This document shows, one piece after another, positions 17,011 through 25,654 of a stretch of DNA of 33,651 nucleotides. Each line of letters begins with the position of its first letter. The first letter of the stretch is position 1. Made by a program: the position numbers and the translations under genes. The DNA lies in assembly GCA_015207585.1 (NCBI GenBank), contig JADEWQ010000063.1, forward strand, positions 1 through 33,651, written 5' to 3'. This DNA comes from Pleurocapsales cyanobacterium LEGE 06147. GTDB taxonomy: Bacteria > Cyanobacteriota > Cyanobacteriia > Cyanobacteriales > Xenococcaceae. The notes under the pieces are model-generated. The model did not search any database, had not been told where the DNA came from, and saw only the letters and a program-made list of their open reading frames with translations.

Positions 17011-17952
17011 TCACAACTCCAAATCGCTAAACTCCGCTTTGAGGTCGCCCTGCATCAGATTTTGTAGAGCTACCTGGGGAGTAATTTCTCCTTTGAGCAG
17101 TCGATATACTTGTAGAGAAATGGGGACATAAATTCTTTGTTGCTCGGCTATTTGCATCAGGACTTCAGTAGTATTTATCCCTTCTGCCGTACCTTCAATT
17201 CCTGCTAGAATTTGTTCCAAAGATTTACCCCTAGCTAATCCATAACCTACTTGATAATTACGGGAAAGAGAACTATTGCAAGTAGCCAACAAATCTCCTA
17301 AACCAGATAAACCAAAAAAAGTTTCCGCTTTTGCTCCTAAATGAGTGCCGACGCGGATCATTTCTGGTAAGGCTCTTGTCAACAGTCCGGCTTTAGCATT
17401 AGTACCTAACTCTAAACCATCACAGATTCCTGCGGCGATCGCCATCACATTTTTGAGCGTGCCACCTAATTCCGTGCCCAAAGGGTCGTTATTAATATAG
17501 ACGCGAAAGCGATTTGATGCAAAAATTGCTTGTACTGTTTTTGCTGCTTGAATATCTTTACTGGCTACTACTGTCGCTGCTGGCAAACCTCGTTCGATTT
17601 CTTTAGATAAATTAGGTCCGGATAAGACAACTACAGCATGATGGGTAAAAGCCTCTTGCCACAATAACGAAGGCGTTTGCGCTGTCGCGGGGTCTAAACC
17701 TTTAGTCGCCGTGATGATAATTACTGGTAGAGGCAATTCTAAGGTTTTTAACTTCTCTATCGTCGGTTTGACTCCTTTAACCGAGACGGCTGAAACGATC
17801 GCATTTGCTTCTCTCAGCACGGATGCCAAGTTTTCTTGACTGCGACGAGACCATAAACCGACTCGATGACCATTACGGGATACCAAATGGGCTAAAGCCG
17901 TTCCCCATACTCCTGCACCTAAAATAGCTACATTTTTCTGCTTATCCGTCAC
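17011..17952 (-). CDS. gpsA: Glycerol-3-phosphate dehydrogenase [NAD(P)+]
   Basis: Reduces dihydroxyacetone phosphate to sn-glycerol-3-phosphate, the backbone of membrane glycerolipids. The 313-residue cytosolic enzyme has the dinucleotide-binding GAGVWGTALA (about 12-21), VVLSGPNLSKEIERGLP, the catalytic lysine in GGTLKNVMAIAAGICDGLELG, and GLSGLGDLLATCNSSLSRNYQ. It is slightly short but complete for the cyanobacterial form. It is first in an operon with the transporter and the propeller protein. Glycerol-3-phosphate is also the acceptor for glucosylglycerol, a cyanobacterial osmolyte, but no gene here proves that link. Divergent from the Nudix gene, with 138 bp between starts. Confidence 0.95.
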   Translation of the reverse strand: MTDKQKNVAILGAGVWGTALAHLVSRNGHRVGLWSRRSQENLASVLREANAIVSAVSVKGVKPTIEKLKTLELPLPVIIITATKGLDPATAQTPSLLWQEAFTHHAVVVLSGPNLSKEIERGLPAATVVASKDIQAAKTVQAIFASNRFRVYINNDPLGTELGGTLKNVMAIAAGICDGLELGTNAKAGLLTRALPEMIRVGTHLGAKAETFFGLSGLGDLLATCNSSLSRNYQVGYGLARGKSLEQILAGIEGTAEGINTTEVLMQIAEQQRIYVPISLQVYRLLKGEITPQVALQNLMQGDLKAEFSDLEL

Positions 17953-18090
17953 TGATAATGACTCTTACTCACTTCTATGCCGATTTTATCTTTCTCACCC
18001 ATCCTAAAACTTTTGAGTAGATTTGTCTCTTAGGGGTTACTCGGCGATGATAGGATCTAAACTCGTTAACCCCGAAATATCCAAATCAAA

Positions 18091-18525
18091 GTGTCTCAGT
18101 CTCACCGCAATCCTGCCCCAACTGTCGATATTATTATCGAGTTAAGCGATCGCCCGGGACGACCAATTGTTCTGATCGAACGGCGCAATCCTCCCCACGG
18201 CTGGGCAATTCCGGGAGGATTTATCGATTATGGCGAATCAGCCGAAACAGCAGCCAGACGAGAAGCAGCCGAAGAAGTAAGCTTAGAAGTCCAATTAGTC
18301 AAACAATTTCACGTTTATTCCGAACCCGATCGCGATCCCCGGCAACATACTCTGGCGATCGTTTTTATCGCTACAGCCAAGGGTCAACCCGAAGCTGCCG
18401 ACGATGCCAAAAATATAGGCATTTTTCAGCCCTGGGAAATACCTAACAATCTTTGCTTCGACCACGATCGCGTTTTGCAAGATTATTGGCGTTATCGCCA
18501 TCATGGTTTTCGTCCCCATTATTAA
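18091..18525 (+). CDS. Nudix hydrolase
   Basis: A 144-residue pyrophosphohydrolase of the Nudix fold, cleaving a nucleoside diphosphate linked to another moiety. The Nudix box runs from [24 protein letters not shown] (about 43-66): the metal-binding REAAEE is intact, but the usual glycine after EEx is serine (VSL). The upstream [10 protein letters not shown] is typical. The start is GTG at 18091, giving [13 protein letters not shown]; the next methionine would be inside the fold. The substrate cannot be read from sequence; ADP-ribose or oxidised nucleotides are usual. A palindrome starts right at the stop codon, followed by ridA. Confidence 0.9.
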   Translation: MSQSHRNPAPTVDIIIELSDRPGRPIVLIERRNPPHGWAIPGGFIDYGESAETAARREAAEEVSLEVQLVKQFHVYSEPDRDPRQHTLAIVFIATAKGQPEAADDAKNIGIFQPWEIPNNLCFDHDRVLQDYWRYRHHGFRPHY

Positions 18526-18553
18526 GTAGGGGCGGTTCGCGAACTGCCCCTAC
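18526..18553. repeat. 28-bp dispersed palindrome, copy 2
   Basis: GTAGGGGCGGTTCG pairs with CGAACTGCCCCTAC with one G/T-type mismatch. It begins immediately after the Nudix stop codon and ends 36 bp before ridA. Confidence 0.88.
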
Positions 18554-18589
18554 TCAAATTGTGATTCGCCCGTACACCATTAATTTCCA

Positions 18590-18988
18590 ATGAGCAACAA
18601 AAAAATTATTCGTACCGATCGAGCACCCGCGCCAGTAGGACCTTATAATCAAGCAATTGCTGCTTCCGGAGAAATGATTTTTGTCGCCGGACAAATTCCC
18701 CTCGATCCGCAAACAGGAGAAATAGTTGGTACTGGGGATATTACCCAACAAACGCAGCAGGTGATGGCAAATATCGAAGCCATTCTCAAAGAAGCTGGTG
18801 CTAATTGGCAAAATGTAGTTAAAACTTCTGTTTTTCTATCCGATCTGGCTAATTTTGTGCCTATGAATCAAGTTTATGCTCAATATTTTGAGGAAGCAAC
18901 TGCTCCCGCCCGTGCTTGTGTAGAGGTGTCTCGTTTACCGAAAGATGTGTTGGTAGAAATTGAGTGTATAGCTGTTATTAATCCCTAA
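18590..18988 (+). CDS. ridA: RidA family enamine/imine deaminase
   Basis: Hydrolyses reactive 2-aminoacrylate and related enamines or imines released by pyridoxal-phosphate enzymes, protecting them from damage. The 132-residue protein is full length for the trimeric YjgF/RidA fold. Signature parts are [10 protein letters not shown] (near 14-23), [16 protein letters not shown], and [20 protein letters not shown] with the substrate-binding arginine and the late glutamate. ATG at 18590 is the natural start. It converges with htpG, and a 28-bp palindrome lies between the two stop codons. Confidence 0.93.
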   Translation: MSNKKIIRTDRAPAPVGPYNQAIAASGEMIFVAGQIPLDPQTGEIVGTGDITQQTQQVMANIEAILKEAGANWQNVVKTSVFLSDLANFVPMNQVYAQYFEEATAPARACVEVSRLPKDVLVEIECIAVINP

Positions 18989-19012
18989 AAATTAATTCAG
19001 TTTTCACATTAT

Positions 19013-19040
19013 GTAGGGACGTTCTATGGAACGTCCCTAC
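19013..19040. repeat. 28-bp dispersed palindrome, copy 3
   Basis: Perfect 12-bp arms GTAGGGACGTTC and GAACGTCCCTAC around TATG. It lies between the convergent ridA and htpG stop codons, where it could form a hairpin in both transcripts; there is no T-run. Confidence 0.92.
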
Positions 19041-19047
19041 TCCTGGT

Positions 19048-21042
19048 TTACTTCTGCGTCAATTTAGTCAACACTTTGTTAGAACGTTCCACAAAAGCCT
19101 TCATACCATCTGCATCAAAAGCTTTTTGTGCCATCAGTGCCAGATCGTAAATATGTTGACACATTAAATTAACTAGTTCGCCAGTAGGAGATTCGCCACT
19201 CCCCTGAATGATTGCCCCCTGACTGAGTTCGTAGAGGTTTTGAACTAAAGGATGAGCAGTATTGATCAACAGGATATGATCTTCAGGAAATGTCATGGAT
19301 TTTTCTTGCATGAGGGCAGTCATTTCTTGCAGCCGCCGCATCGCTTCGGGTAAAAGTACCATAGCTGGAGGCGTTCCCTGAGGATCGTCGGATTTAACTG
19401 CTTGAGTGCGGATATTAACTCTGGGTTTATTGAGCGCTTTTTCAAATAGTTCTTTAATTACCTCATTGCGAGTTTTGTTAGTTTTGGGGTCGACAATTTC
19501 TTGGGCTTTGTCGTCTTCAACGAGGGTCTTATCTAATTCGGAGTCGACGCGAGAGAATTGAACGTTAGAATATTCTTGTTCGAGGAAGGGGATGAAGTAG
19601 TTGGCATCGATAAAAGAGTCCATGTAAAGGACTTCTAAACCCTGATTTTTGTAAAGTTCTACATAGGTTCCCTGGGTGGAAGGATCGCTGCAGTAGAAGA
19701 CGTGATTTTCGTGTTTTTCTTTGTTTCTTTCCAGATATTCTTTAAGGGTAGTGTAGGGTTTGCTGGAGGTTTTGTTGTCTGGTTTGTCTGGTTTGTCTGG
19801 GGTGACATCTTCCCAAACATCTCCCGATTCTGCCTGAACTTGTACCTGAGGCGTATCCTTGCCGCTAGATGTTGTACTTCCTTGATAGGTAGTGCGAAAA
19901 ATAATTAGGTCTTCGACTTGTTTTTTGAATTTTTCATTTTTGATCGCCCCATATTTGACAAAAGTGCCTAAATCTTCCCAACAACGGATGTATTCGTCGC
20001 GATCTTCGGTATAAAGAGATTGGAGGCGATCGCCAATTTTCTTGGCAATAAAGTCGGCAATGCGACGAACAGTGCGATCGTTAGTTAGAGAACTACGAGA
20101 GACGTTGAGAGGAATATCGGGACTGTCAATTACACCCCTTAGAGGCATCAAGAATTCAGGAATAATCTCTTCACAATGGTCGCTGACAAAAACCTGATTG
20201 CAGAAAAGTTTGATATGTCCTCTGCTAACGTCTACATCGGGTTTTAGTTTGGGAAAGTAGAGAATGCCGTTAAGGAGGAAAGGATAATCAGTACTTAAAT
20301 GCACCCACAGCAGGGGATCTTCTTGGAAAGGATAGAGATAACGGTAAAATTCTAAATAATCATCTTTAGTTAGATTCTGAGGCGATTCTTTCCATAATGC
20401 CCGTTGTTTATTGATGACTTCCCCGTTAAATTTGATTTTAACGGGCATGAAGTCGCAGTAGGTTTTGATTAACTGTCTGATTCTGGCTGGTTCAGTGTAT
20501 TCTAACTCGTCGTCTTGTAAGGTGAGGGTAACGGTAGTACCTCGGGTTTTCCGGTCGGACTCGCTTAATTCAAATTCTGGCGAACCATCACAAGACCAGT
20601 GTACCGCCTCTGCGCCTTCTTTATAGGAAAGGGTATCGATTTCCACTTTTTGCGCCACCATGAAGCAGGAGTAGAATCCCAACCCGAAGTGACCGATTAA
20701 GTCATTAGCCGACTTTTCATACTTTTGAATGAAATCTTCCGCACTAGAAAAGGCTACCTGATTGATATATTTTTTGACCTCATCTGCGGTCATGCCGATA
20801 CCGTTATCGGAAACGGAGATGGTTTTTTTGCTTTTATCTGCGGTAATAATAATTTCTGGTTCGTCTGTTTCGCCACTAACCTCCCCAGCTAAGGATGCCA
20901 TTTTGAGTTTAGAAATAGCATCGACAGAGTTAGAAATCAACTCCCGCAAAAAGATTTCGCGATCGGTGTAGAGAGACTTTTTGATAATGGGAAAAATATT
21001 CTCGGTATGGATTGTAATATTGCCTTTTTCAAGTACAGTCAT
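19048..21042 (-). CDS. htpG: Molecular chaperone HtpG (Hsp90)
   Basis: ATP-dependent Hsp90 chaperone of the cytosol, important for heat and light-stress tolerance in cyanobacteria. The 664-residue protein has the GHKL ATP-binding motifs ELISNSVDAISKLK (N-box), VSDNGIGMT, and GHFGLGFYSCFMVA, followed by the middle domain (PDVDVSRGHIKLFCNQVFVSD) and the C-terminal dimerisation domain. An acidic linker near 398-427 holds three 9-nt tandem repeats (DKPDKPDN). AAGGAA lies just upstream of ATG at 21042. Length is at the upper end for the family because of the linker. Confidence 0.96.
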   Translation of the reverse strand: MTVLEKGNITIHTENIFPIIKKSLYTDREIFLRELISNSVDAISKLKMASLAGEVSGETDEPEIIITADKSKKTISVSDNGIGMTADEVKKYINQVAFSSAEDFIQKYEKSANDLIGHFGLGFYSCFMVAQKVEIDTLSYKEGAEAVHWSCDGSPEFELSESDRKTRGTTVTLTLQDDELEYTEPARIRQLIKTYCDFMPVKIKFNGEVINKQRALWKESPQNLTKDDYLEFYRYLYPFQEDPLLWVHLSTDYPFLLNGILYFPKLKPDVDVSRGHIKLFCNQVFVSDHCEEIIPEFLMPLRGVIDSPDIPLNVSRSSLTNDRTVRRIADFIAKKIGDRLQSLYTEDRDEYIRCWEDLGTFVKYGAIKNEKFKKQVEDLIIFRTTYQGSTTSSGKDTPQVQVQAESGDVWEDVTPDKPDKPDNKTSSKPYTTLKEYLERNKEKHENHVFYCSDPSTQGTYVELYKNQGLEVLYMDSFIDANYFIPFLEQEYSNVQFSRVDSELDKTLVEDDKAQEIVDPKTNKTRNEVIKELFEKALNKPRVNIRTQAVKSDDPQGTPPAMVLLPEAMRRLQEMTALMQEKSMTFPEDHILLINTAHPLVQNLYELSQGAIIQGSGESPTGELVNLMCQHIYDLALMAQKAFDADGMKAFVERSNKVLTKLTQK
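19775..19801. repeat. 9-nt tandem repeat in htpG
   Basis: TTGTCTGGT, TTGTCTGGT, TTGTCTGGG in tandem; in frame it encodes DKP-DKP-DN in the HtpG linker. A copy-number change would keep the frame. Confidence 0.9.
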
Positions 21043-21624
21043 AGTCTTTCCTTTAATTCGCTGCCATTACCAATACATTTTAATTACAGATTTTGTCCGA
21101 TCGCTCGTCTTAACTACTGCGGGAATTACACACCATCCAAGATACGGATTTCCCTACTTACAGAAAAAAGCTAGTAGGGGTAGCTATAACAGTGCAAGTA
21201 AAGGTTGAGACACTTTATCCTGTCCCAAAGTTCAAAGTTCAAAATGAGCTGTTCTCTGTCAAAAGTATTGATATCCTATTCTATACTTCCCTTACCACTT
21301 ACTATCTTTTTCTGCCTAGAGTGACAAGAAAGATAATTTAGAACTGCTAGATTAAATGATTTATAACCTTAGTGCGATGTTATAAATATAGAATTTGATT
21401 ATCTTAGTCATTGTTTTATGAATATAAGGTGTATTCCTTAAAACCTAAAGTAATAAACTATTTATTTAGCAATTTAGCTGGGTTTAATATCTATTTGAAA
21501 TACCATCAAACTTCAAAATTTACTAATGAATTAGTTTGGATATTTGAAAAATTCAAAAATCCAATTATGTTGTGTAAGTAAGATGTTTTTTCTAGAAGGC
21601 AGTATCAATTTTAAGATTGTTTCG
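21043..21624. other. Non-coding upstream region of htpG
   Basis: About 580 bp without a supported gene; it must hold the htpG promoter. I found no CIRCE element (TTAGCACTC-N9-GAGTGCTAA). A short direct repeat AAAGTTC occurs twice near 21226-21239. Confidence 0.45.
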
Positions 21625-21819
21625 ATGAGACTGACAAGTAATTCAATAACGCCTATATCCTATGCTTTGGCTGTAGCCTTAGTTTTAGTACTTCTTCTAT
21701 TTTTGCCGCAAATTTTAATAGCCTTAGCAAGGATATTGTATCATATTTTGCAGGTAGCGATCGCCATATCCGTGTTTATGGGTATTATTGTAGAGTACTA
21801 TAACCCAGGTAAGACATAA
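21625..21819 (+). CDS. Small hydrophobic membrane protein
   Basis: A 64-residue frame from ATG at 21625 reads MRLTSNSITPISYALAVALV and is almost entirely hydrophobic up to residue 57, ending EYYNPGKT. It would form one or two membrane helices (about 13-31 and 34-56). The same frame extends to a TTG at 21544, but the added residues look unlike protein, so ATG is preferred. It has no recognised family. A single gene between htpG and a small disrupted ORF; whether it is expressed is unknown. Confidence 0.5.
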   Translation: MRLTSNSITPISYALAVALVLVLLLFLPQILIALARILYHILQVAIAISVFMGIIVEYYNPGKT

Positions 21820-22114
21820 ATCTAAAACTATTTATAGAGCTTGACAATTCCTATTAAAGTATATTCTTTGTTTGAAAAAAGTCAGAAAAGTAATTTTAAA
21901 GCAATATTTGCTTCGATCGCTTGGTCTAATCCATCGCTCTATCTGATGAGCGATTAATTTATTACGAATAATATTTAATCTATTCGTGTGGACAAAAATA
22001 AATAGACTAACTTATCAACTAACTGAATAATAATCACTGAGTTAGTATTACACGAGTTGATTCCCGTCTCGATAAGTTAGATCGAAATATGAGCAAGCCC
22101 TAGAAGCAATAAAT
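21820..22114. other. AT-rich spacer
   Basis: No gene seen. Near 21925-21955 there are short complementary pieces (GATCGC and GCGAT; ATCGCTC and GAGCGAT) that could form a small hairpin. Confidence 0.4.
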
Positions 22115-22303
22115 ATGCCTAAGCAAAAAACAATCATTAAAATTGTTGTTTGGTTAGCCGCCGAAATTATTTTAAATTTTATTGGTTTGGACGATTTAGC
22201 TGACTATTAGACTATTAGTGAATTTATTTTTGAACATAATTTGCTAACTCAAATAGCGATCGTTCAATTAAAAATATCTAAATTTACTCTAAGCTCACTA
22301 TAG
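22115..22303 (+). pseudogene. Small membrane protein ORF interrupted by an in-frame TAG
   Basis: ATG at 22115 opens MPKQKTIIKIVVWLAAEIIL, reaching a TAG at 22208 after 31 codons (ending LDDLADY). The same frame stays open beyond TAG for 30 codons (TISEFIFEHNLLTQIAIVQL and on) to a second TAG at 22301. The interruption sits in a near-duplication, GACTATTAG followed by ACTATTAG, so removing nine bases (TAGACTATT) would give a continuous small protein of about 58 residues with ADYSEFIFE across the join. I recall similar small cyanobacterial proteins with LDDLADYSEF, but cannot verify it. It could also be a true 31-residue protein. Confidence 0.4.
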
Positions 22304-22576
22304 TTATTATTTTTATTATTTCAATAAAGTATATATTTCAGTTTAGAGTTTGCACAACAATAATAACTTTTGTATTTAATATTTAAATTAGTCTTAGAGT
22401 TAATTAATATTTATTTGTATTTTTTAAAAAAAAGACTTCCGATTAAGAAAGTAAGTGCTTTCTATCTTAGGGATGATTTATATTGACTTTGATTTTTAGA
22501 AAATTAGAAGAGGCAATAACCCAAAAAACTAAATTGCTCTTGGTTAGCTCAAGCATAGTTAGGTGCAAACAAGTAA
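22304..22576. other. Very AT-rich spacer before the DUF1830-like gene
   Basis: No gene seen. Long A/T runs (for example near 22420-22435) and no HIP1 octamer; presumably contains the promoter of the gene at 22577. Confidence 0.4.
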
Positions 22577-22837
22577 ATGACCCAAATATTAGCCTCTAAA
22601 GATTTACCTCCAAACTCTAAGCAGTTATGCTGCTACGTCAATCGAACTAAAACAGTTGCGTTCAGCGAAGTTGCGCCTTCGGTGATTGCCCGTATTAGAG
22701 ATAGATCGGGCAAGTATTGCGAATGGGTTATTTTTCCTCAAGAACGCTTTGGATTTGAAGCTCCTAACAACAGCAACCTAGAGATATATCAAAATACACC
22801 AACTGACATCATTACAGATAGCATTCTTTGTTCTTAA
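22577..22837 (+). CDS. DUF1830-like small protein
   Basis: An 86-residue protein matching the DUF1830 pattern, a cyanobacteria-specific family of unknown function. Diagnostic parts are the N-terminal LCCYVNRT (about 17-24), WVIFPQERFGFEAP in the centre and LEIYQ. The usual family pattern is CxYxN-T, then a Phe-Pro pair and FEAP, all present here. ATG at 22577 is the first start. It lies 61 nt before the sigma factor gene start on the same strand, so the two might be co-transcribed. Confidence 0.7.
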   Translation: MTQILASKDLPPNSKQLCCYVNRTKTVAFSEVAPSVIARIRDRSGKYCEWVIFPQERFGFEAPNNSNLEIYQNTPTDIITDSILCS

Positions 22838-22898
22838 TTAAAGTTAACAGAAAACATTATTGCGGATAGTGAATATAGGGAGAAAAAATCGGTTAAAT

Positions 22899-23774
22899 AT
22901 GTCAAATAACATTGAATCTTATCTCCGGGAAATTGGACGGACTCCTCTTTTAAGTGCTGAGCAAGAAGTTAAATTAGCCAATCAAGTGCAGTCTATGTTG
23001 CATTTGCTCGACAAAGAAAAACCAACTTCAGAGGAGAAACAGATTATCAAACGAGGACAATATGCCAAACAAGAAATGACAAAGGCAAATTTACGTTTGG
23101 TAGTCTCCATAGCCAAGAAATATCAGAATCGGGGTTTGTCCCTACTAGACTTAATTCAAGAAGGTAGCTTGGGTTTAATTCGGGCAATTGAGAAATTTGA
23201 CCCGACCAAAGGTTATAAATTCTCTACTTATGCTTATTGGTGGATTAGACAAGCCGTGACAAGAGCGATCGCCAATCAAGGACGTACCATTCGTCTGCCC
23301 ATTCACATAACTCAACATCTTAATAAGATTAAAAAGGCTACCCGTCAATTATCTCAAGAGTTAGGCAGACAGCCGACGGAAGAAGAATTAGCAGAAAGAC
23401 TCGACCTCGAACTCAATAAGCTGAGAACTATCCGTCAGGCATTGCGTAAAACTAAGCTCAGAAGCCTAAACGTTAAACTAGAGGATAATCAAACTGAATT
23501 AGAACAAATGCTGGCAGCAGACTCTCCTTCTCCTTCGGAGTTAGCCGTCCAAGGAGAGTTACGCACACAAATTCACAGTTTGTTGGAGTGTTTATCACCT
23601 CGACAAAGAGATGTAATTGCTTTACGCTTTGGTTTAAAAAATGGTCGGCCAATGACCTATGAAGAAATTGGCGCTCGATGTGGTATTAGTCGAGAACGAG
23701 TAAGGCAAATTAAAAATAGGGCGATGAGAACTTTGAAAAAGCAAGCTATCGATCTTCAAGAGATAGCTGGATAA
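22899..23774 (+). CDS. Group 2-type sigma-70 factor (RpoD/SigA family)
   Basis: A 291-residue sigma factor directing RNA polymerase to promoters. Region 1.2 is [13 protein letters not shown], region 2 contains [20 protein letters not shown] and the promoter-melting [14 protein letters not shown], region 3 has [17 protein letters not shown], and region 4 has [15 protein letters not shown] with the -35-binding helix [21 protein letters not shown]. It lacks the long region 1.1 of a primary sigma, so it is an alternative group 2 type, usually linked in cyanobacteria to stress, dark or nutrient responses. I take ATG at 22899 over TTG at 22860. Which named Sig it equals cannot be told. Confidence 0.92.
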   Translation: MSNNIESYLREIGRTPLLSAEQEVKLANQVQSMLHLLDKEKPTSEEKQIIKRGQYAKQEMTKANLRLVVSIAKKYQNRGLSLLDLIQEGSLGLIRAIEKFDPTKGYKFSTYAYWWIRQAVTRAIANQGRTIRLPIHITQHLNKIKKATRQLSQELGRQPTEEELAERLDLELNKLRTIRQALRKTKLRSLNVKLEDNQTELEQMLAADSPSPSELAVQGELRTQIHSLLECLSPRQRDVIALRFGLKNGRPMTYEEIGARCGISRERVRQIKNRAMRTLKKQAIDLQEIAG

Positions 23775-23805
23775 ACGGCATTGAAATTAAATTATAGAGA
23801 ATTTT

Positions 23806-23833
23806 GTAGGGACGTAGCATGCTACGTCCCTAC
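23806..23833. repeat. 28-bp dispersed palindrome, copy 4 (perfect)
   Basis: A perfect 28-bp palindrome: GTAGGGACGTAGCA is exactly the reverse complement of TGCTACGTCCCTAC. It lies 31 bp beyond the sigma factor stop codon. Confidence 0.95.
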
Positions 23834-23975
23834 GAGTGAAAACCTCTTTTCTTCTCACTTTTGACCGAGGCAAACCGATAGTTATTTGCAGTAAAAGAGA
23901 AACAAGTTAACTAAACACAACAAAAGTAATTAACTTTTAGTTACATTTTTGAGCGAAATTGGAGGGTAAAAATTG

Positions 23976-24593
23976 ATGAAAGTCCCCGCAGAAATCAGCT
24001 ATCGAGAAGTCGAAAAGACCGAAGCACTTGACTCCCTAATTCACGAAAAGTTGGCAAAACTGGAAAAATTCTGCGACCACATCAGCAGTTGCCACGTAGC
24101 TATTGAAAAAATACACGATCGCCCTAAAACTGGTTCTCCCTATCGAGTGCGCCTCGATATTACAGTACCACCAGGACACGAAATTGCAGCGGTGAGCAAT
24201 CCAGACGAGGGAAATCAATACGAGCCTCTTGAGGCTGTCATTCGGGATGCCTTTGAAGCAGCACGCCGTCAACTTGTAAAACTCAACGAAAAACAACACG
24301 ATCGAGTTAAAGTCCACCCACAACAGGAAATGAAAGCGGTAGTCACTAAGTTATTTCCCGAGCAAGGATATGGCTTTTTAAAAACTACTGATACCGGTCG
24401 CGAGATTTACTTTCAGCGCAATAGCGTTGCCAATGACGACTTCGATCGCATAGAAATAGGTACGGGGGTACAGTATTCTGAAATAGAAGGAGAAATGGGA
24501 CCACAAGCAACAACAGTGCAAATTGTGGATAAACCAGGTCCTGGAGCTGCTACAGAAGATGAAGGAACGATCGAACCTCCCTTAGGTTGGTAA
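23976..24593 (+). CDS. HPF/RaiA ribosome-associated protein with C-terminal cold-shock domain
   Basis: A 205-residue two-domain protein. Residues 1-105 are an S30AE domain (MKVPAEISYREVEK, LEKFCDHISSCHVAIEK, YRVRLDITVPPGHEIAA, FEAARRQLVKL), as in factors that block the ribosomal A and P sites in resting cells. Residues 115-180 form a cold-shock-like OB fold with RNP1-like QGYGFLKT and RNP2-like EIYFQRNSV. It differs from the long HPF (LrtA) of cyanobacteria, whose C-terminal domain is for dimerisation. Shine-Dalgarno GGAGG at 23961-23965 precedes ATG at 23976 by 10 nt (a TTG at 23973 is also possible). The location after the sigma factor fits a stress role. Confidence 0.88.
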   Translation: MKVPAEISYREVEKTEALDSLIHEKLAKLEKFCDHISSCHVAIEKIHDRPKTGSPYRVRLDITVPPGHEIAAVSNPDEGNQYEPLEAVIRDAFEAARRQLVKLNEKQHDRVKVHPQQEMKAVVTKLFPEQGYGFLKTTDTGREIYFQRNSVANDDFDRIEIGTGVQYSEIEGEMGPQATTVQIVDKPGPGAATEDEGTIEPPLGW

Positions 24594-25276
24594 TAATAAA
24601 TATGGTTTGTACTTCGTGAGAGAACCAAAGAAACTGTTTCTAAACATTAACAATAGTAAAGTTCTCGATCGCGATCGCTCTTCGACTCCATACAATGTAC
24701 AAAACTAAACTATGATTAGCTTCAGCTAGAATACGCCCTCAAATGAAGACAGCAGTTATATTTCTATCTTTAAATAGAATTTACAAGCAGCTCGTTTTGG
24801 TAGTATTCTGTTGCTAGAGGCAAGATATGGAAATCTCGATCGCAGTTCAGCAAGTTTTTCATTTGGTTTTGACAAAAACATCTCTTTGGGTTAACTATCT
24901 GGATTTAGTTTTTGTTCAGAGCTAAATTTAAAATTTAGTTGACATAGAAAAACAAGCATCTAAATAATTTGCGGTCAGTATTTCCAAATAATCCTCTTAA
25001 CTTATTTACTCTCATGACTGCTAAATATAAACAAACCTAAAAAGTTAATTGCTCATAGGCGATCGTTTGTATCGTTTTGCCATCCCCTTGGTTGCGCGCT
25101 CACAATTAAATAAACTGTCTGGAAGCTTTTATCAGCTTTAGACTTTTAAATTTTGTAAATTATGAGCAAGTAACAAATTTTATATTTATGCAGTCAGAAG
25201 AGTTAACAACAAGAAAAAAACCATTTTATAATTTTTTCTTGACCATATTTAAATCATCTGTAAAAGGAGATCTATT
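24594..25276. promoter_or_regulatory. Long upstream region of psaE
   Basis: About 680 bp with no supported gene. A 33-codon frame from ATG at 24826 lacks support. A perfect TATAAT at 25227-25232, 45 bp before the psaE start, is a candidate -10 box, though no good -35 is seen. HIP1-like clusters occur near 24669-24680. Confidence 0.4.
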
Positions 25277-25654
25277 GTGGTTCAACGTGGCTCAAAAGTA
25301 AGAATTTTGCGCGAAGAATCTTATTGGTATAAAGATGTTGGCACAGTTGCTTCTGTCGATAAAAGCGGTATTCGTTATCCCGTAATCGTCCGCTTCGATA
25401 AAGTTAACTATGCTGGCGTAAACACCAATAACTTTGCTGATTACGAAGTAGAAGAAATCGGGGCACCCAAAGGAAAAGCACAAAAAGCTACACCTACTAC
25501 TTCTGGGGGCAAACAAACTCCGATCGATCCGGCTATCCGAAGAACGGGACAGGGAGCGCAAGAGCCTGTTAAATCAAATGCAGCACCAGAGGCTCCCGGG
25601 ACAGATAATCCTCAAACAGAGGGCGATCCCAATCAAGGAACCGAATCCCGTTAG
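25277..25654 (+). CDS. psaE: Photosystem I subunit IV (PsaE) with long C-terminal tail
   Basis: PsaE is a stromal (cytoplasmic) subunit of photosystem I that helps dock ferredoxin and supports cyclic electron flow. Residues 1-69 are the complete SH3-like protein: [51 protein letters not shown] and [15 protein letters not shown]. Family members usually stop near here (about 70-75 residues). This one goes on for some 56 residues rich in Pro, Thr, Gly, Gln and Glu, with no hydrophobic segment and no stop codon in between. Start GTG at 25277 is preceded by AAGGAGA at 25264-25270, 6 nt away. The tail is probably disordered; its role is unknown. Confidence 0.95.
   Translation: MVQRGSKVRILREESYWYKDVGTVASVDKSGIRYPVIVRFDKVNYAGVNTNNFADYEVEEIGAPKGKAQKATPTTSGGKQTPIDPAIRRTGQGAQEPVKSNAAPEAPGTDNPQTEGDPNQGTESR

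Noticed and set aside
21043-21300. CIRCE heat-shock operator upstream of htpG
   Set aside because: I looked for TTAGCACTC-N9-GAGTGCTAA on both strands and did not find it.
24826-24927. A 33-codon frame upstream of psaE starting MEISIAVQQVFHLVL
   Set aside because: No good ribosome site, no family resemblance, and it lies in a long AT-rich leader where such frames occur by chance.
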